64,000 nt of DNA from Tropicibacter sp. Alg240-R139 (GCF_900537075.1 NZ_UNRA01000004.1:62001-126000), one strand, 5' to 3'; counted from the first letter of the stretch, positions 51,795 through 62,168 are shown. Notes: generated by a model from the sequence alone, not told the origin. Numbers and translations: made by a program.

Positions 51795-52054
51795 GGATCA
51801 CCTGTCCGTTGTGCGGCGAGCGGGATCGCCGCGAGTTCTATTACAAAGGGCACGCTGTGTCGTTGAACAGGCCTGAACCGGATGCAGGTGAAGAGGTTTG
51901 GGACAACTACGTCTATCTGCGCGACAACCCGGCTGGGGAGACACGCGATCTGTGGTATCACGAAGGCGGTTGCGGCGCCTGGATTGAAGTGACCCGCAAC
52001 ACCGTGACCCATGAGATCACCGCAACGCAGCTGGTGTCGGAGGAAACGTCATGA
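51791..52054 (+). CDS. soxD: Sarcosine oxidase subunit delta
   Basis: The 87-residue subunit has the zinc ligands CPLC near the start and, later, WYHEGGCGAWIEV, giving two more ligands (His and Cys). It stabilises the complex. Its stop overlaps soxA by 4 bases. Confidence 0.95.
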   Translation: MRITCPLCGERDRREFYYKGHAVSLNRPEPDAGEEVWDNYVYLRDNPAGETRDLWYHEGGCGAWIEVTRNTVTHEITATQLVSEETS

Positions 52055-54984
52055 GGGTCGCAGGTAAGGGGCTGCTGGATTACAGCAAGCCGGTCACCTT
52101 CTCCTTTGATGGGGTGAACTACACAGGACTTGAGGGCGACACGTTGGCCTCGGCACTGTTGGCCAACGAGGTGCGGCTGGTGGGCCGCTCGTTCAAATAT
52201 CACCGCCCGCGCGGCATCCTGACGGCGGGCAGCGAAGAGCCCAATGCGCTTGTGACCGTGGGTCAGGGAGGGCGGCAGGAACCAAACGTGCGCGCCACGA
52301 TGCAGGAACTGTACGAGGGGCTGTCGGCGCGTAGTCAGAACCGCGGCCTGTCGCTTCAGTTCGATCCGATGGCGATCACCGATCTGGCCGCGCCGTTCCT
52401 GGGTGCAGGGTTCTACTACAAGACATTCATGTGGCCGCGCGCGTTCTGGGAAAAGTTGTACGAGCCGATCATTCGTCGAGCCGCCGGTCTGGGTGCGCTG
52501 TCGGGTGAGGACAACGCGGATGTCTATGACAAGGCCTATGCCTTTTGCGATCTGCTGGTGATCGGGTCTGGCCCTGCCGGGTTGATGGCGGCTTTGGTCG
52601 CGGGGCGCGCCGGTGCCGATGTGATCCTGGCCGAGGAAGACAGCCGTATGGGCGGTCGACTGTTGGCCGAGACACAAGAGTTCGACGGCAAGCCGGGTCA
52701 TGTCTGGGCTGACGAAGTGCTGACGGAACTCCGGTCGATGGACAATGTGCGCCTGATGACACGTACGGCCGTGACGGGAGCCTATGATGGCGGCACCTTT
52801 GGTGCACTGGAGCGGGTGCGCCATCATCTGGGCAGCCGCCCGGCGGGTGCGCCGATCGAGACGTTCTGGCGGATTGCGTCGAAGCGTGCCGTGCTGGCAG
52901 CGGGCGCTTTGGAGCGTCCCGTCGCTTTCCGCAACAACGACCGCCCCGGCATCATGACAGCGGGCGCGGTGCGGACCTATCTGAACCGTTGGGGCGTGGC
53001 CCCTGGTCAGCGGGTTGCCGTCTTTGGCAACACCAATGACATACACCGCACGGCGCGCGATCTGTTGGATGCAGGCGTGCATGTGGCAGGCGTCATCGAC
53101 AGCCGTCATGACGGGCCGACGTCTGAGGACTATCCGGTCTATCGCGGGGCGCAGGTCAGCAACAGCGCTGGGCGCAAGGCGCTGGAATCCATCACCATCC
53201 GCAGCGCGAGCGGCGAACAGAACCTGCATGCCGACTGTCTGGCAATGAGTGGCGGGTGGAATCCGACCGTGCATCTGACCTGTCACATGAACGGGCGACC
53301 AACCTGGAAGCGCGAGATTGAAAGCTTTGTGCCGACACCGGGCGCGATCCCGGGGATGGAAGCAGCAGGGGCTTGCAACGGGACCTTCTCGACCGCAGCC
53401 TGTTTGCGCGAAGGGGCCGAGGTTGTCACCCGTGCGCTTGCCGATCTGGGGCACACCGCACCGAAGGTGACACAGCCGCGGGCAGAGGATGACGCTTACG
53501 AGATCGCGCCACTATGGGCCGTTCCGGGCAAAGGTCGCGCCTGGCTCGATTTCCAGAATGACGTCACGGTCAAGGACGTGAAACAGGCGGCGGTCGAAAA
53601 CTTCCGCTCGGTCGAGCACATGAAGCGCTACACCACCCAAGGGATGGCGACCGATCAGGGCAAGAACTCGAACGTGGCAGCGCTGGCCATTTTGGCCGAT
53701 GCGACCGGCAGGGGTATACCTGAGACCGGCACAACCACCTTCCGTCCGCCGTATTCCCCAGTGCCGATTGCGGCCTTGGGGGCAGGCGGTACGGGCAAAA
53801 GCTTTGCCGCGGAACGTTTCACGACCTCTCACGCGGCGAACGTGGAGCGCGGTGCGCCGCTGATCGAGGCCGGGCTGTGGTATCGCCCCAGTTATTTCAC
53901 CAAAGCGGGGGAGACCACCTGGCGCGAAAGCTGTGATCGTGAGGTTGGCTATGTCCGCAATGCGGTCGGGGTGGCTGATGTGTCGACACTTGGCAAGATT
54001 GACGTTCAAGGCAAGGACGCGGGGCAGTTTCTGGATTTCGTCTACACCAACATGTTTAGCTCGTTGAAGGTCGGGCGCACGCGCTATGGTCTGATGCTGC
54101 GCGAGGACGGGTTCGTCATGGACGACGGTACCACGGCGCGGTTGGGCGAGAACCACTATGTGATGACCACCACCACGGCAGGTGCAGGCGACGTGATGAA
54201 ACATCTGGAGTTCGTCAATCAGGCGCTGCGCCGTGATCTGGATGTGCAGTTCACCTCTGTCACCGAACAGTGGGCGCAATTTGCTGTTGCTGGTCCGAAA
54301 TCGCGCGAAGTTCTGGACGCGCTGCTGGACCAGCCGCTGACCGATGAAGACTGGCCCTTTATGGCCTGTGGCCCGGTCAAGGTTCTGGGCGTGGACGCCC
54401 GCCTGTTCCGGATCTCGTTCTCGGGCGAGCACGCTTACGAGGTTGCGGTGCCCGCGCGATACGGAGACAGCCTGTTCCGCCTGCTGGCCAAAAAGGCCGA
54501 AGCGTTGGGCGGCGGCGTCTATGGGATGGAGGCGTTGAATGTTCTGCGGATTGAAAAGGGGTTCATCACCCACTCGGAAATCCACGGGCGGACAACGGCG
54601 TATGACATTGGCATGGGGCGAATGGTCTCGGCCAAGAAGGACTGCATTGGCAAGACCATGACCCAGCGACCGGGGCTTGAGGAGCCGGGGCGCGAGGTTC
54701 TGGTGGGTCTGAAACCGGTCGACACCAACGGTCAGGTTCTGGCGGGGGCGCATCTGTACAAGCAGGGTGACGAGCCTGTGCGGACCAATGATCAGGGCTA
54801 TCTGACTTCGGTCTGCCATTCGCCGACCTTAGGCCACATGCTGGCTCTTGGGTTTATGGCCGACGGGCGCGAGCGCCATGGCGAGATCGTGAAAATGGTC
54901 GACGGGCTGCGCGGGGTAGAAACGCTCTGCGAGGTGGTTGATCCGGTGTTTTTTGACCAGCAGGGGGAACGGGTCCGTGGATAA
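52051..54984 (+). CDS. soxA: Sarcosine oxidase subunit alpha
   Basis: The 977-residue subunit has an N-terminal 2Fe-2S-like fold without cysteines (GLEGDTLASALLANEV and SFKYHRPRGI), an NAD-binding dinucleotide domain near residue 170 (LLVIGSGPAGLMAALVAG), and a C-terminal folate-binding GcvT-like half (about 600-977). It binds NAD and tetrahydrofolate. It overlaps soxD and soxG. Length is normal for the family. Confidence 0.96.
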   Translation: MRVAGKGLLDYSKPVTFSFDGVNYTGLEGDTLASALLANEVRLVGRSFKYHRPRGILTAGSEEPNALVTVGQGGRQEPNVRATMQELYEGLSARSQNRGLSLQFDPMAITDLAAPFLGAGFYYKTFMWPRAFWEKLYEPIIRRAAGLGALSGEDNADVYDKAYAFCDLLVIGSGPAGLMAALVAGRAGADVILAEEDSRMGGRLLAETQEFDGKPGHVWADEVLTELRSMDNVRLMTRTAVTGAYDGGTFGALERVRHHLGSRPAGAPIETFWRIASKRAVLAAGALERPVAFRNNDRPGIMTAGAVRTYLNRWGVAPGQRVAVFGNTNDIHRTARDLLDAGVHVAGVIDSRHDGPTSEDYPVYRGAQVSNSAGRKALESITIRSASGEQNLHADCLAMSGGWNPTVHLTCHMNGRPTWKREIESFVPTPGAIPGMEAAGACNGTFSTAACLREGAEVVTRALADLGHTAPKVTQPRAEDDAYEIAPLWAVPGKGRAWLDFQNDVTVKDVKQAAVENFRSVEHMKRYTTQGMATDQGKNSNVAALAILADATGRGIPETGTTTFRPPYSPVPIAALGAGGTGKSFAAERFTTSHAANVERGAPLIEAGLWYRPSYFTKAGETTWRESCDREVGYVRNAVGVADVSTLGKIDVQGKDAGQFLDFVYTNMFSSLKVGRTRYGLMLREDGFVMDDGTTARLGENHYVMTTTTAGAGDVMKHLEFVNQALRRDLDVQFTSVTEQWAQFAVAGPKSREVLDALLDQPLTDEDWPFMACGPVKVLGVDARLFRISFSGEHAYEVAVPARYGDSLFRLLAKKAEALGGGVYGMEALNVLRIEKGFITHSEIHGRTTAYDIGMGRMVSAKKDCIGKTMTQRPGLEEPGREVLVGLKPVDTNGQVLAGAHLYKQGDEPVRTNDQGYLTSVCHSPTLGHMLALGFMADGRERHGEIVKMVDGLRGVETLCEVVDPVFFDQQGERVRG

Positions 54985-55522
54985 ACTTAGTGCACTTTCG
55001 CCCTGTTCGGGCCTGTTGCCGCTGACGATTGGCGCCGCAAAGGTGGTCGAGGTTGAACCGGGGCACCTGACCTCTGTCGCGCCTTACAATAGGCAGCACG
55101 ACAAGCTGTCCAAGGCGATGAAGGCGGTGTGTGGGGTCGCGTACCCGCAGGCCAATGGTCTGACACGGGATGGCGATACGCAAGCCATCTGGTTTGGCCA
55201 CGCGCAAGCAATATTGGTTGGTCCGGCGGCGGATGCGGGTTTGGCCAAACACGCGGCGCTGACGGATCAGTCCGACGCCTGGGCGGTTGTCACCTTGTCT
55301 GGCGATGCGGCCGAGGATGTTCTGGCACGGCTGGTGCCGGTGGATGTGCGGCTGGCGCATTTCGCTGTAGGCCAAGCGGTTCGCACGCAACTTATGCACC
55401 TGTCGGTGTCTCTGGCGCGTGTGGATGAGGGCACGTTCCAAATCATGGCGTTTCGCTCGATGGCGCACACTCTGGTTCACGATCTGAAAACGGCCATGGA
55501 AGCTGTGGCCGCGCGGGGGTAA
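54977..55522 (+). CDS. soxG: Sarcosine oxidase subunit gamma
   Basis: The 181-residue subunit has a GcvT-like fold. It begins with GTG at 54977 inside the end of soxA (8-bp overlap), preceded by AGGGGGAACGG. The C-terminal FRSMAHTLVHDL is typical. It completes the soxBDAG set. Confidence 0.92.
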   Translation: MDKLSALSPCSGLLPLTIGAAKVVEVEPGHLTSVAPYNRQHDKLSKAMKAVCGVAYPQANGLTRDGDTQAIWFGHAQAILVGPAADAGLAKHAALTDQSDAWAVVTLSGDAAEDVLARLVPVDVRLAHFAVGQAVRTQLMHLSVSLARVDEGTFQIMAFRSMAHTLVHDLKTAMEAVAARG

Positions 55523-55561
55523 CCTGCGCGGAACCAGAACTGATTCCGGGAGAGACCGTTG

Positions 55562-55858
55562 ATGATCCGCCTTGCACTTGCCGCTGCCCTGTTGGCGACA
55601 CCCGTTGCCGCTGCTGATACCAAACAACAGAGCTGCACTTATCAGGCGCAGGTGGTCGCAGCCGTTCAAAACGCACGGCTGGATCGGGTCAAGGAACGCG
55701 ACGTGGCCAAAGTGGTTGCTGCCACCAACCCCACCTGGCCCGAGAACTATAGCGCGGCAATTCCGCTGATCGCGCCGTGGGTTTATGAGCAGAAGATGTC
55801 TACCGTGCGCAAGGAAAACCTTGGCGAGGCGTGGCTGGAACTCTGCCTGAAACAATAA
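55562..55858 (+). CDS. Small secreted protein
   Basis: The 98-residue protein has a signal peptide (MIRLALAAALLATPVAAA). The mature part has two Cys (SCTYQ and ELCLK) and no membrane segment. It follows soxG by 39 bp and has GGGAGAG upstream, so may be co-transcribed with the sox cluster. Function unknown. Confidence 0.7.
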   Translation: MIRLALAAALLATPVAAADTKQQSCTYQAQVVAAVQNARLDRVKERDVAKVVAATNPTWPENYSAAIPLIAPWVYEQKMSTVRKENLGEAWLELCLKQ

Positions 55859-55937
55859 GCGGATCAACGATGGTGACGCCCACGGGGCTTGACCCAGACC
55901 ACTTGGCGACGGCGCTCATCTCTGACACAGTACGCAC

Positions 55938-57893
55938 ATGTCACTGACACCCGGATTTATGGATGAGCTGCGCAGCCGCGTCAGCCTGACCCAAGTGGTT
56001 GGGCGCAAGGTGACATGGGACATGCGCAAGTCGAACCAGGGCAAGGGTGACATGTGGTCCCCGTGCCCATTTCACCACGAAAAAACCGCGTCTTTTCATG
56101 TGGATGACCGTAAGGGGTTCTATTACTGCTTTGGCTGTCACGCCAAAGGTGACGCCATAAAGTTTGTGCAGGAAACCGAAAACGTCGCCTTTATGGAAGC
56201 GGTCGAGATTCTGGCGCGCGAGGTCGGCTTGCCCATGCCCGCCCGTGACCCCAAGGCGCAGGAAAAGCAGGATCGCCGGAGCCAATTGGCCGAAGTGATG
56301 GAGCAGGCGGTGCAATTCTTCCGCCTACAACTCAACACCGGTGGCGGTAGCGCGGCGCGCGATTACATCACCCGGCGCGGGCTGGATGGCCAAGCACTGG
56401 AGCGGTGGGAGATCGGCTTTGCGCCCGATGGGTGGCAAGGTCTGTGGGATCACCTGCGCGGTAAAAGCGTGGCTGAAGAGCTGATCCTGGGCGCGGGGCT
56501 GGCCAAACCGTCGAACAAGGGCAAGGAACCCTATGATACTTTTCGCAACCGGATCATATTCCCGATCCGGGACGCACGCGGGCGTTGTGTTGCCTTTGGT
56601 GGCCGCGCGATGGACCCCAATGACAACGCCAAATATCTGAACTCGCCCGAGACCGAGCTGTTTGACAAGGGTCGCAACCTTTATAACCACGGGCCTGCAC
56701 GGCAGGCTGCGGGACAGGGGCAACCCTTGATCGTGGCCGAGGGGTATATGGATGTGATCGCTCTGGCCGAAGGCGGTTTCGGCGCTTCGGTCGCCCCTTT
56801 GGGCACTGCGATCACCGAAAACCAGCTGCAACTGTTGTGGCGAATCTCGGACGAGCCGATCATCGCTCTGGACGGGGACAAGGCTGGGGTTCGCGCCGCG
56901 ATGCGCGTGATCGACCTGGCCCTGCCGCTGCTAGAGGCCGGAAAGTCGGTCCGCTTTGCGCTGATGCCCGAAGGCAAGGACCCCGACGATTTGATCAAGG
57001 CCGAAGGTCCTGCGGCTGTGCAGAGCGTGCTGGATGCGGCGATCCCCATGGTGCGCTTGCTTTGGCAGCGCGAAACCGAAGGCAAGGTCTTTGACAGTCC
57101 TGAACGCAAGGCCGCACTGGACAAAACACTGCGCGAAAAGATCAAACTGATCCGTGACCCCTCTATCCGCTCGCACTATGGGCAAGAGATCAAGGATCTG
57201 CGGTGGGACCTGTTCCGCCCCAATCGCAAACAGGGGGGCAAGAGCAGCTGGCAACCACGGGGCAAATGGAAACCTGAACGCCTGTCTGCCTTGCCGGGTA
57301 CGCGCCAATCGCTTCTGGCTTCGGCGGGGGCGAATGCACAGATACAAATGCGCGAGGCTGTTATTCTGGCCACAGCCATCGCCACGCCCGAGGTGGTCGT
57401 GCAGTTCGAGGTCCAGATCGAGGACATGGAATGCCGCGATCCCGACTATGGGGTCCTGCGAGACGTGATCCTGCGCTATGCCATCGACGCACCTGATCAG
57501 TTGACGGATCGGATTTATGACGCTTTGGGCCCTGATGCCCTTGAAAACCTGCGATCCCTTCGCCATGTCGCAATCAGCCCCTGTGTCCGCAATCCCGGCG
57601 ATGTCGAACTGGCCGAGCTTACGCTCAACGAAGAACTCGCAAAACTGACCGCGCATCGGGGGCTGAGTGCCGAGATTGCCGAGGCCGAAGAAGAGATGGC
57701 CGGGCAGACGGACGAGGCGATCACCTGGCGTCTGGGCCAGGCCGCCGAGGCCCGCAATAAGGCAAACCGAAGCGAGAATGAGGACAAGGCGATCTATGAC
57801 GTTGGTGACAACGGAGCACGAATCAATCGGGAAGAACGGGACGCCTTTGCTGCAATCGCGGCGGGAATCAATTTCGAGAAGAAGCGCAGATAA
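55938..57893 (+). CDS. dnaG: DNA primase
   Basis: The 651-residue enzyme makes RNA primers at the fork. The zinc finger is CPFHHEKTASF...YYCFGCHAKGD (CxxH...CxxC, near 41-65), and the Toprim domain has VAEGYMDVIAL (near 265) and ALDGDKAG. A C-terminal helicase-binding part follows. Immediately upstream of rpoD, as in many bacteria. Confidence 0.97.
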   Translation: MSLTPGFMDELRSRVSLTQVVGRKVTWDMRKSNQGKGDMWSPCPFHHEKTASFHVDDRKGFYYCFGCHAKGDAIKFVQETENVAFMEAVEILAREVGLPMPARDPKAQEKQDRRSQLAEVMEQAVQFFRLQLNTGGGSAARDYITRRGLDGQALERWEIGFAPDGWQGLWDHLRGKSVAEELILGAGLAKPSNKGKEPYDTFRNRIIFPIRDARGRCVAFGGRAMDPNDNAKYLNSPETELFDKGRNLYNHGPARQAAGQGQPLIVAEGYMDVIALAEGGFGASVAPLGTAITENQLQLLWRISDEPIIALDGDKAGVRAAMRVIDLALPLLEAGKSVRFALMPEGKDPDDLIKAEGPAAVQSVLDAAIPMVRLLWQRETEGKVFDSPERKAALDKTLREKIKLIRDPSIRSHYGQEIKDLRWDLFRPNRKQGGKSSWQPRGKWKPERLSALPGTRQSLLASAGANAQIQMREAVILATAIATPEVVVQFEVQIEDMECRDPDYGVLRDVILRYAIDAPDQLTDRIYDALGPDALENLRSLRHVAISPCVRNPGDVELAELTLNEELAKLTAHRGLSAEIAEAEEEMAGQTDEAITWRLGQAAEARNKANRSENEDKAIYDVGDNGARINREERDAFAAIAAGINFEKKRR

Positions 57894-57939
57894 TGCGTTT
57901 TGGTAAAGAATAGGTAGAAAAAAACGGGTAAACGGGTGG

Positions 57940-57983
57940 CCGAATCATTTCATCGCGCTAATGATTCGGGCTAACCGAATCAC
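57940..57983. promoter_or_regulatory. Inverted repeat in the dnaG-rpoD gap
   Basis: CCGAATCAT (57940-57948) pairs with ATGATTCGG (57961-57969) over a 12-base loop, and CCGAATCA recurs at 57975-57982. The layout gives two alternative pairings and lies just before the rpoD ribosome binding site (AGGAG at about 57994). It may be a regulatory site or an RNA switch for rpoD. Confidence 0.5.
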
Positions 57984-58004
57984 CCAGCCCTGCAGGAGCA
58001 CTGA

Positions 58005-59987
58005 ATGGCCGCCAAAGATACCAACGACGACCGCAAGCCCGAGGACCAGGAACAGGAAATCTCGCTCGACATGAGTCAGACAGCGGTCAAGAAGATGATC
58101 GCCGAGGCCCGCGAGAAAGGCTACATCACCTACGATCAGCTCAATCAGGTGCTGCCGCCCGATCAGGTCAGCTCGGAGCAGATCGAGGACGTGATGTCGA
58201 TGCTGTCTGAAATGGGCATCAACATCATTGAAGATGAAGAGGCCGAGGACGAAGAGCAAAAAGGCGCGACCGAACTGGTGACGACGGACAGCAACCGCGA
58301 GGTTACACTGTCCAGCGGCACGGCCGAAAAGCTTGACCGCACCGACGACCCGGTTCGCATGTACCTGCGCGAAATGGGCAGCGTCGAACTGCTAAGCCGC
58401 GAGGGCGAGATCGCCATCGCCAAGCGGATCGAGGCCGGTCGCAACACGATGATCGCCGGGCTTTGCGAAAGCCCGCTGACCTTTCAGGCGATCACCATCT
58501 GGCACGACGAACTTCTGAGCGAAGATATTCTTCTGCGCGACGTTATTGATCTGGAAACCACATTTTCCGGTCAGATGGACGACGAAGAAGAAGCGCCTGT
58601 TGTTGACACGTCGGCCGTTCAGGCGGCCAAGCCTGAAAAGGACGAAGGCCCGGAACTGGACGCCGATGGCAACCCGATCGCCAAGGACGATGACGACGAC
58701 GAAGACGAACAGGCCAACATGTCGCTTGCCGCGATGGAGGCCGCGCTCAAGGATCAGGTGCTGACCACGCTCGAGCAGATCTCGTCGGATTATGCACAGC
58801 TGTCTGAAATGCAGGACAGCCGGATTTCGGCGACTTTGAACGAGGACGGCTCGTTCAGCTCCAAGGACGAGGAGATTTATCAGGCTCTGCGCTCCGAGAT
58901 CGTCGAACTGGTGAACGGTCTGCACCTGCACAACAACCGCATCGAAGCGTTGATCGACCAGCTTTATGGTATCAACCGCCGGATCATGTCGCTGGACAGC
59001 TCGATGGTGAAACTGGCCGACCAGGCCCGTATCAATCGCCGCGAGTTTGTCGAAGCGTATCGCGGCCGCGAACTCGATCCGAACTGGTTGTCGGACATGG
59101 CTGAAAAGCCGGGCCGTGGCTGGCAGATGTTCATCGAACGCTCGACTGCCAAAGTCGAAGAACTGCGCAGCGATATGGCGCAGGTCGGTCAGTACGTCGG
59201 TCTGGACATCAGCGAATTCCGCCGCATCGTGCAGCAGGTTCAAAAGGGTGAGAAAGAAGCCCGTCAGGCCAAGAAAGAGATGGTCGAGGCCAACTTGCGC
59301 CTCGTAATCTCGATCGCCAAGAAGTACACCAACCGTGGCCTGCAGTTCCTGGATCTTATTCAGGAAGGCAACATCGGCCTGATGAAAGCGGTCGACAAGT
59401 TCGAATACCGTCGCGGGTACAAGTTCTCGACCTATGCGACCTGGTGGATCCGCCAGGCGATCACGCGCTCGATCGCGGATCAGGCCCGCACCATCCGTAT
59501 CCCGGTCCATATGATCGAAACGATCAACAAGCTGGTCCGCACCGGTCGCCAGATGCTGCACGAAATCGGTCGCGAGCCGACGCCAGAGGAACTGGCTGAA
59601 AAGCTGCAGATGCCGCTGGAAAAAGTCCGCAAGGTGATGAAAATCGCCAAGGAGCCGATTTCACTGGAAACCCCGATTGGCGATGAAGAAGACAGCCAGC
59701 TGGGCGATTTCATCGAGGACAAGAATGCCGTGCTGCCACTGGACAGCGCCATTCAGGAAAACCTCAAGGAAACCACGACCCGTGTTCTGGCCTCGCTCAC
59801 CCCGCGCGAGGAACGGGTTCTGCGGATGCGTTTCGGCATCGGCATGAACACTGATCACACGCTCGAGGAAGTGGGTCAGCAGTTCAGCGTTACGCGTGAG
59901 CGTATTCGTCAGATCGAAGCCAAGGCGCTGCGCAAGCTCAAGCACCCCAGCCGGTCGCGCAAACTTCGGTCCTTCCTGGATCAGTAA
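58005..59987 (+). CDS. rpoD: RNA polymerase sigma factor RpoD (sigma-70)
   Basis: The 660-residue primary sigma factor has [12 protein letters not shown] (region 1.2), region 2 with [20 protein letters not shown] and [17 protein letters not shown] (near 450-490), and region 4.2 with [25 protein letters not shown]. An acidic insert (DDDDDEDEQ) lies between regions 1.2 and 2. The start has GCAGGAG upstream. Confidence 0.98.
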   Translation: MAAKDTNDDRKPEDQEQEISLDMSQTAVKKMIAEAREKGYITYDQLNQVLPPDQVSSEQIEDVMSMLSEMGINIIEDEEAEDEEQKGATELVTTDSNREVTLSSGTAEKLDRTDDPVRMYLREMGSVELLSREGEIAIAKRIEAGRNTMIAGLCESPLTFQAITIWHDELLSEDILLRDVIDLETTFSGQMDDEEEAPVVDTSAVQAAKPEKDEGPELDADGNPIAKDDDDDEDEQANMSLAAMEAALKDQVLTTLEQISSDYAQLSEMQDSRISATLNEDGSFSSKDEEIYQALRSEIVELVNGLHLHNNRIEALIDQLYGINRRIMSLDSSMVKLADQARINRREFVEAYRGRELDPNWLSDMAEKPGRGWQMFIERSTAKVEELRSDMAQVGQYVGLDISEFRRIVQQVQKGEKEARQAKKEMVEANLRLVISIAKKYTNRGLQFLDLIQEGNIGLMKAVDKFEYRRGYKFSTYATWWIRQAITRSIADQARTIRIPVHMIETINKLVRTGRQMLHEIGREPTPEELAEKLQMPLEKVRKVMKIAKEPISLETPIGDEEDSQLGDFIEDKNAVLPLDSAIQENLKETTTRVLASLTPREERVLRMRFGIGMNTDHTLEEVGQQFSVTRERIRQIEAKALRKLKHPSRSRKLRSFLDQ

Positions 59988-60019
59988 CGCCGGGAATGTC
60001 GGAAACTGTGATAAGATCG

Positions 60020-60049
60020 AGGGCGTCCAGTGTGGCGCCCTTTTTCTTT
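60020..60049 (+). terminator. Rho-independent terminator after rpoD
   Basis: AGGGCG (60020-60025) pairs with CGCCCT (60036-60041), followed by TTTTTCTTT, 32 bases after the rpoD stop. Confidence 0.85.
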
Positions 60050-60063
60050 AGGAGTTTCTTTAG

Positions 60064-60543
60064 ATGTTTCGTTTTGCTGTCTCATTGATTTTTTCGGCTG
60101 GCGTTGCCTCTGCTCAATGTCCCGAGCAGTCCCAGACGCTCGTGTCTTGCACGTTGAAAGGTGGGGCCAAGAAATTGACCACCTGTTTGGATGGAACGCG
60201 CGCCAGCTATGCGTATGGATCGACTGGGCGCGCTCCCGAATTGTTGCTGGATCACTCTGTGCGTGATGTGGGCATGCGCCCCTGGCCTGGGGTCGGGTCA
60301 ACCATCTGGGAGGAGTTCACTTTTTACAACAAGGATGTTTCCTATGTCATCCACTATGCTGTCGAACGCACCCCGGAGGGAAACGTGAGTGGCGGGATCA
60401 CTGTCATGAAAGGAAACCAGGAACTGGCCCATCTAGCTTGCGATCGAGGGTCGATCGAGTCTGCTGGCTATGGCCTTCCGTTGTTTGAGGCCAAAGAACG
60501 TGCCGGACAAATCTACTCGCCAGAAACGCAAAGCTGGAACTGA
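60064..60543 (+). CDS. Secreted hypothetical protein
   Basis: The 159-residue protein has a signal peptide (MFRFAVSLIFSAGVASAQC) and two or more Cys in the mature part (CPEQ, VSCTL, TTCLDG, LACDRG) that could form disulfides. Its T-rich leader overlaps the rpoD terminator, so its transcript may begin there. AGGAG lies before it. Not recognised. Confidence 0.68.
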   Translation: MFRFAVSLIFSAGVASAQCPEQSQTLVSCTLKGGAKKLTTCLDGTRASYAYGSTGRAPELLLDHSVRDVGMRPWPGVGSTIWEEFTFYNKDVSYVIHYAVERTPEGNVSGGITVMKGNQELAHLACDRGSIESAGYGLPLFEAKERAGQIYSPETQSWN

Positions 60544-60688
60544 GGTCGACATGCCGAAGGTCGGCACGATGCTGCCAGTCTGCGCCGATCCCAAGCACAA
60601 GCCATGACAACGCTGTGAAACGCTCTGTCCGGCGCTGGTTGGACGCACTACACTGTGTGCAAGAAATTTAACATTTGGGTATCGATTC

Positions 60689-61102
60689 ATGAAACATATC
60701 GTCACTGCCTGCACTGTTGCAGCGGCCCTGGCCACCGCGCTTCCCAATCACGCCGACGCGTTTTCGGCTCGCAGTGGCGCGCGGGTGAACCCGGTCAACG
60801 CCGCCATTTTCGAGGTCGTGCCGCGCAACTCGGGCCGCACCAATGACATCTGGTGTGCAGCGTCTGAATTTGCGCGGCGCCAACTGGGGGCAGGGTGGAA
60901 AACCCAAGTCTACGTAGCCCGCGGGCGCGGCGCGAGTGTCACGACGGGCCGCCGTTCAGCCGTTCAATTCACCATTGATCCGCAGGCCGCTGGCATCACG
61001 CCAACCGACGGCGGATTTTTCAAAACTGGCTTTAACGTGGGCGACAGCATGTCAGTGCAGCAAGCCGACGGGATGTGTGAACCGGTGCCGATCCGGTTTT
61101 GA
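60689..61102 (+). CDS. Secreted hypothetical protein
   Basis: The 137-residue protein has a signal peptide (MKHIVTACTVAAALATALPNHADAF with AxA-like end). The mature part has two Cys (IWCAAS and GMCEPV), consistent with a disulfide. No membrane segment, no known motif. Confidence 0.68.
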   Translation: MKHIVTACTVAAALATALPNHADAFSARSGARVNPVNAAIFEVVPRNSGRTNDIWCAASEFARRQLGAGWKTQVYVARGRGASVTTGRRSAVQFTIDPQAAGITPTDGGFFKTGFNVGDSMSVQQADGMCEPVPIRF

Positions 61103-61153
61103 TTTTGACCTGACACCCTTGCGGGCGCGCGTGCGGTTGTCCACAGTCGCCTC

Positions 61154-61567
61154 ATGCAGACCGAGTTTGAAATCACCACCCAAGGTCAGGGCCTTTATGA
61201 GTTCACGTCCCAGGTCAAACACTGGACCCGCAGCAGCCCGCAAGATGGGCTGCTGACGCTTTTTGTGCGCCACACGTCCTGTTCTCTGCTGATCCAGGAA
61301 AACGCCGACCCCGAGGTTCAGACCGATCTGAGGGCGTTCTTTCATCGTCTTGTGCCACCAACAACCGAACCATCGATGTCCTATCTCACGCACACATATG
61401 AGGGGCCAGATGACATGCCCGCCCACATCAAAGCGGCGATGATGCCGGTGTCGTTGTCGATCCCGATGTCAGGCGGTGTACCAGTTTTGGGCACCTGGCA
61501 GGGGATTTATCTGTTCGAACACCGCAACGCGCCGCATAACCGCAAAGTTGTTGCGCATCTGAGTTGA
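61154..61567 (+). CDS. YjbQ-family protein (secondary thiamine-phosphate synthase-like)
   Basis: The 137-residue protein has FVRHTSCSLLIQENADPEV, with LIQENADP the family mark, and later THTYEGPDDMPAHIKAAMM and LGTWQGIYLFEHR, typical of the UPF0047/YjbQ family. Family members show weak thiamine-phosphate synthase activity; the physiological role is unclear. No signal peptide. Confidence 0.88.
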   Translation: MQTEFEITTQGQGLYEFTSQVKHWTRSSPQDGLLTLFVRHTSCSLLIQENADPEVQTDLRAFFHRLVPPTTEPSMSYLTHTYEGPDDMPAHIKAAMMPVSLSIPMSGGVPVLGTWQGIYLFEHRNAPHNRKVVAHLS

Positions 61568-61630
61568 TTTTGCCCCATGATCTAGCGGTGTGATTTCCCC
61601 TCTACCCAAACTGTAGAGGCTGCCCTATAG

Positions 61631-61640
61631 TTGTGGATAA
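61631..61640 (-). promoter_or_regulatory. DnaA box upstream of nrdR
   Basis: The plus strand reads TTGTGGATAA, whose complement TTATCCACAA matches the DnaA box TTATNCACA. It is 53 bp before the nrdR start. A one-mismatch site TTGTCCACA lies at 61137-61145. A DnaA box here could tie NrdR or the folding of the region to replication. Confidence 0.5.
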
Positions 61641-61692
61641 GTGGGTCGGAGTGCTCACAATCAGAGGCGGAAACGAACGAGGGAGAAGGCGG

Positions 61693-62163
61693 ATGCGCTG
61701 CCCGTTTTGCGGAAATATAGACACACAGGTCAAGGATTCACGCCCAGCCGAGGATCATGTTTCGATCCGGCGGCGTCGGTTCTGCCCGGCTTGTGGCGGA
61801 CGGTTCACAACCTACGAGCGGGTACAACTGCGCGATCTGGTGGTGATCAAGACCAATGGCAAGCGCGAGGACTTTGACCGGGACAAGCTGGAACGGTCCA
61901 TTCGCATTTCGATGCAGAAACGACCGATCGAGCCTGAACGCATCGATCAGATGATTTCCGGTATCGTACGGCGGCTCGAGAGCATGGGGGAAACTGACAT
62001 TCCATCGAAACAGATCGGTGAGATTGTCATGGAAGCTCTGGCCCGCATCGACACGGTCGCATACGTGCGATTTGCAAGTGTATACAAAAACTTCCAGGCG
62101 GCGGATGACTTCGAGGACTTTGTTCATGAACTACGCCCACCGGTGCCCCCTAACGAAGAGTAA
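61693..62163 (+). CDS. nrdR: Transcriptional repressor NrdR
   Basis: The 156-residue protein represses ribonucleotide-reductase genes. An N-terminal zinc ribbon (MRCPFCG...[13 protein letters not shown]) and an ATP-cone domain ([20 protein letters not shown]) are both present. The start is set by GGGAGAAGGCGG upstream of 61693; a longer frame is not supported. It precedes ribD by a few bases, as in many proteobacteria. Confidence 0.97.
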   Translation: MRCPFCGNIDTQVKDSRPAEDHVSIRRRRFCPACGGRFTTYERVQLRDLVVIKTNGKREDFDRDKLERSIRISMQKRPIEPERIDQMISGIVRRLESMGETDIPSKQIGEIVMEALARIDTVAYVRFASVYKNFQAADDFEDFVHELRPPVPPNEE

Positions 62164-62168
62164 AGACT

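Noticed and set aside
51958-53454. Long minus-strand frame opposite soxA
   Set aside because: It is a shadow frame; soxA is a clear family member on the plus strand.
61137-61145. Second DnaA box TTGTCCACA before the YjbQ gene
   Set aside because: It carries one mismatch to the consensus and stands alone.
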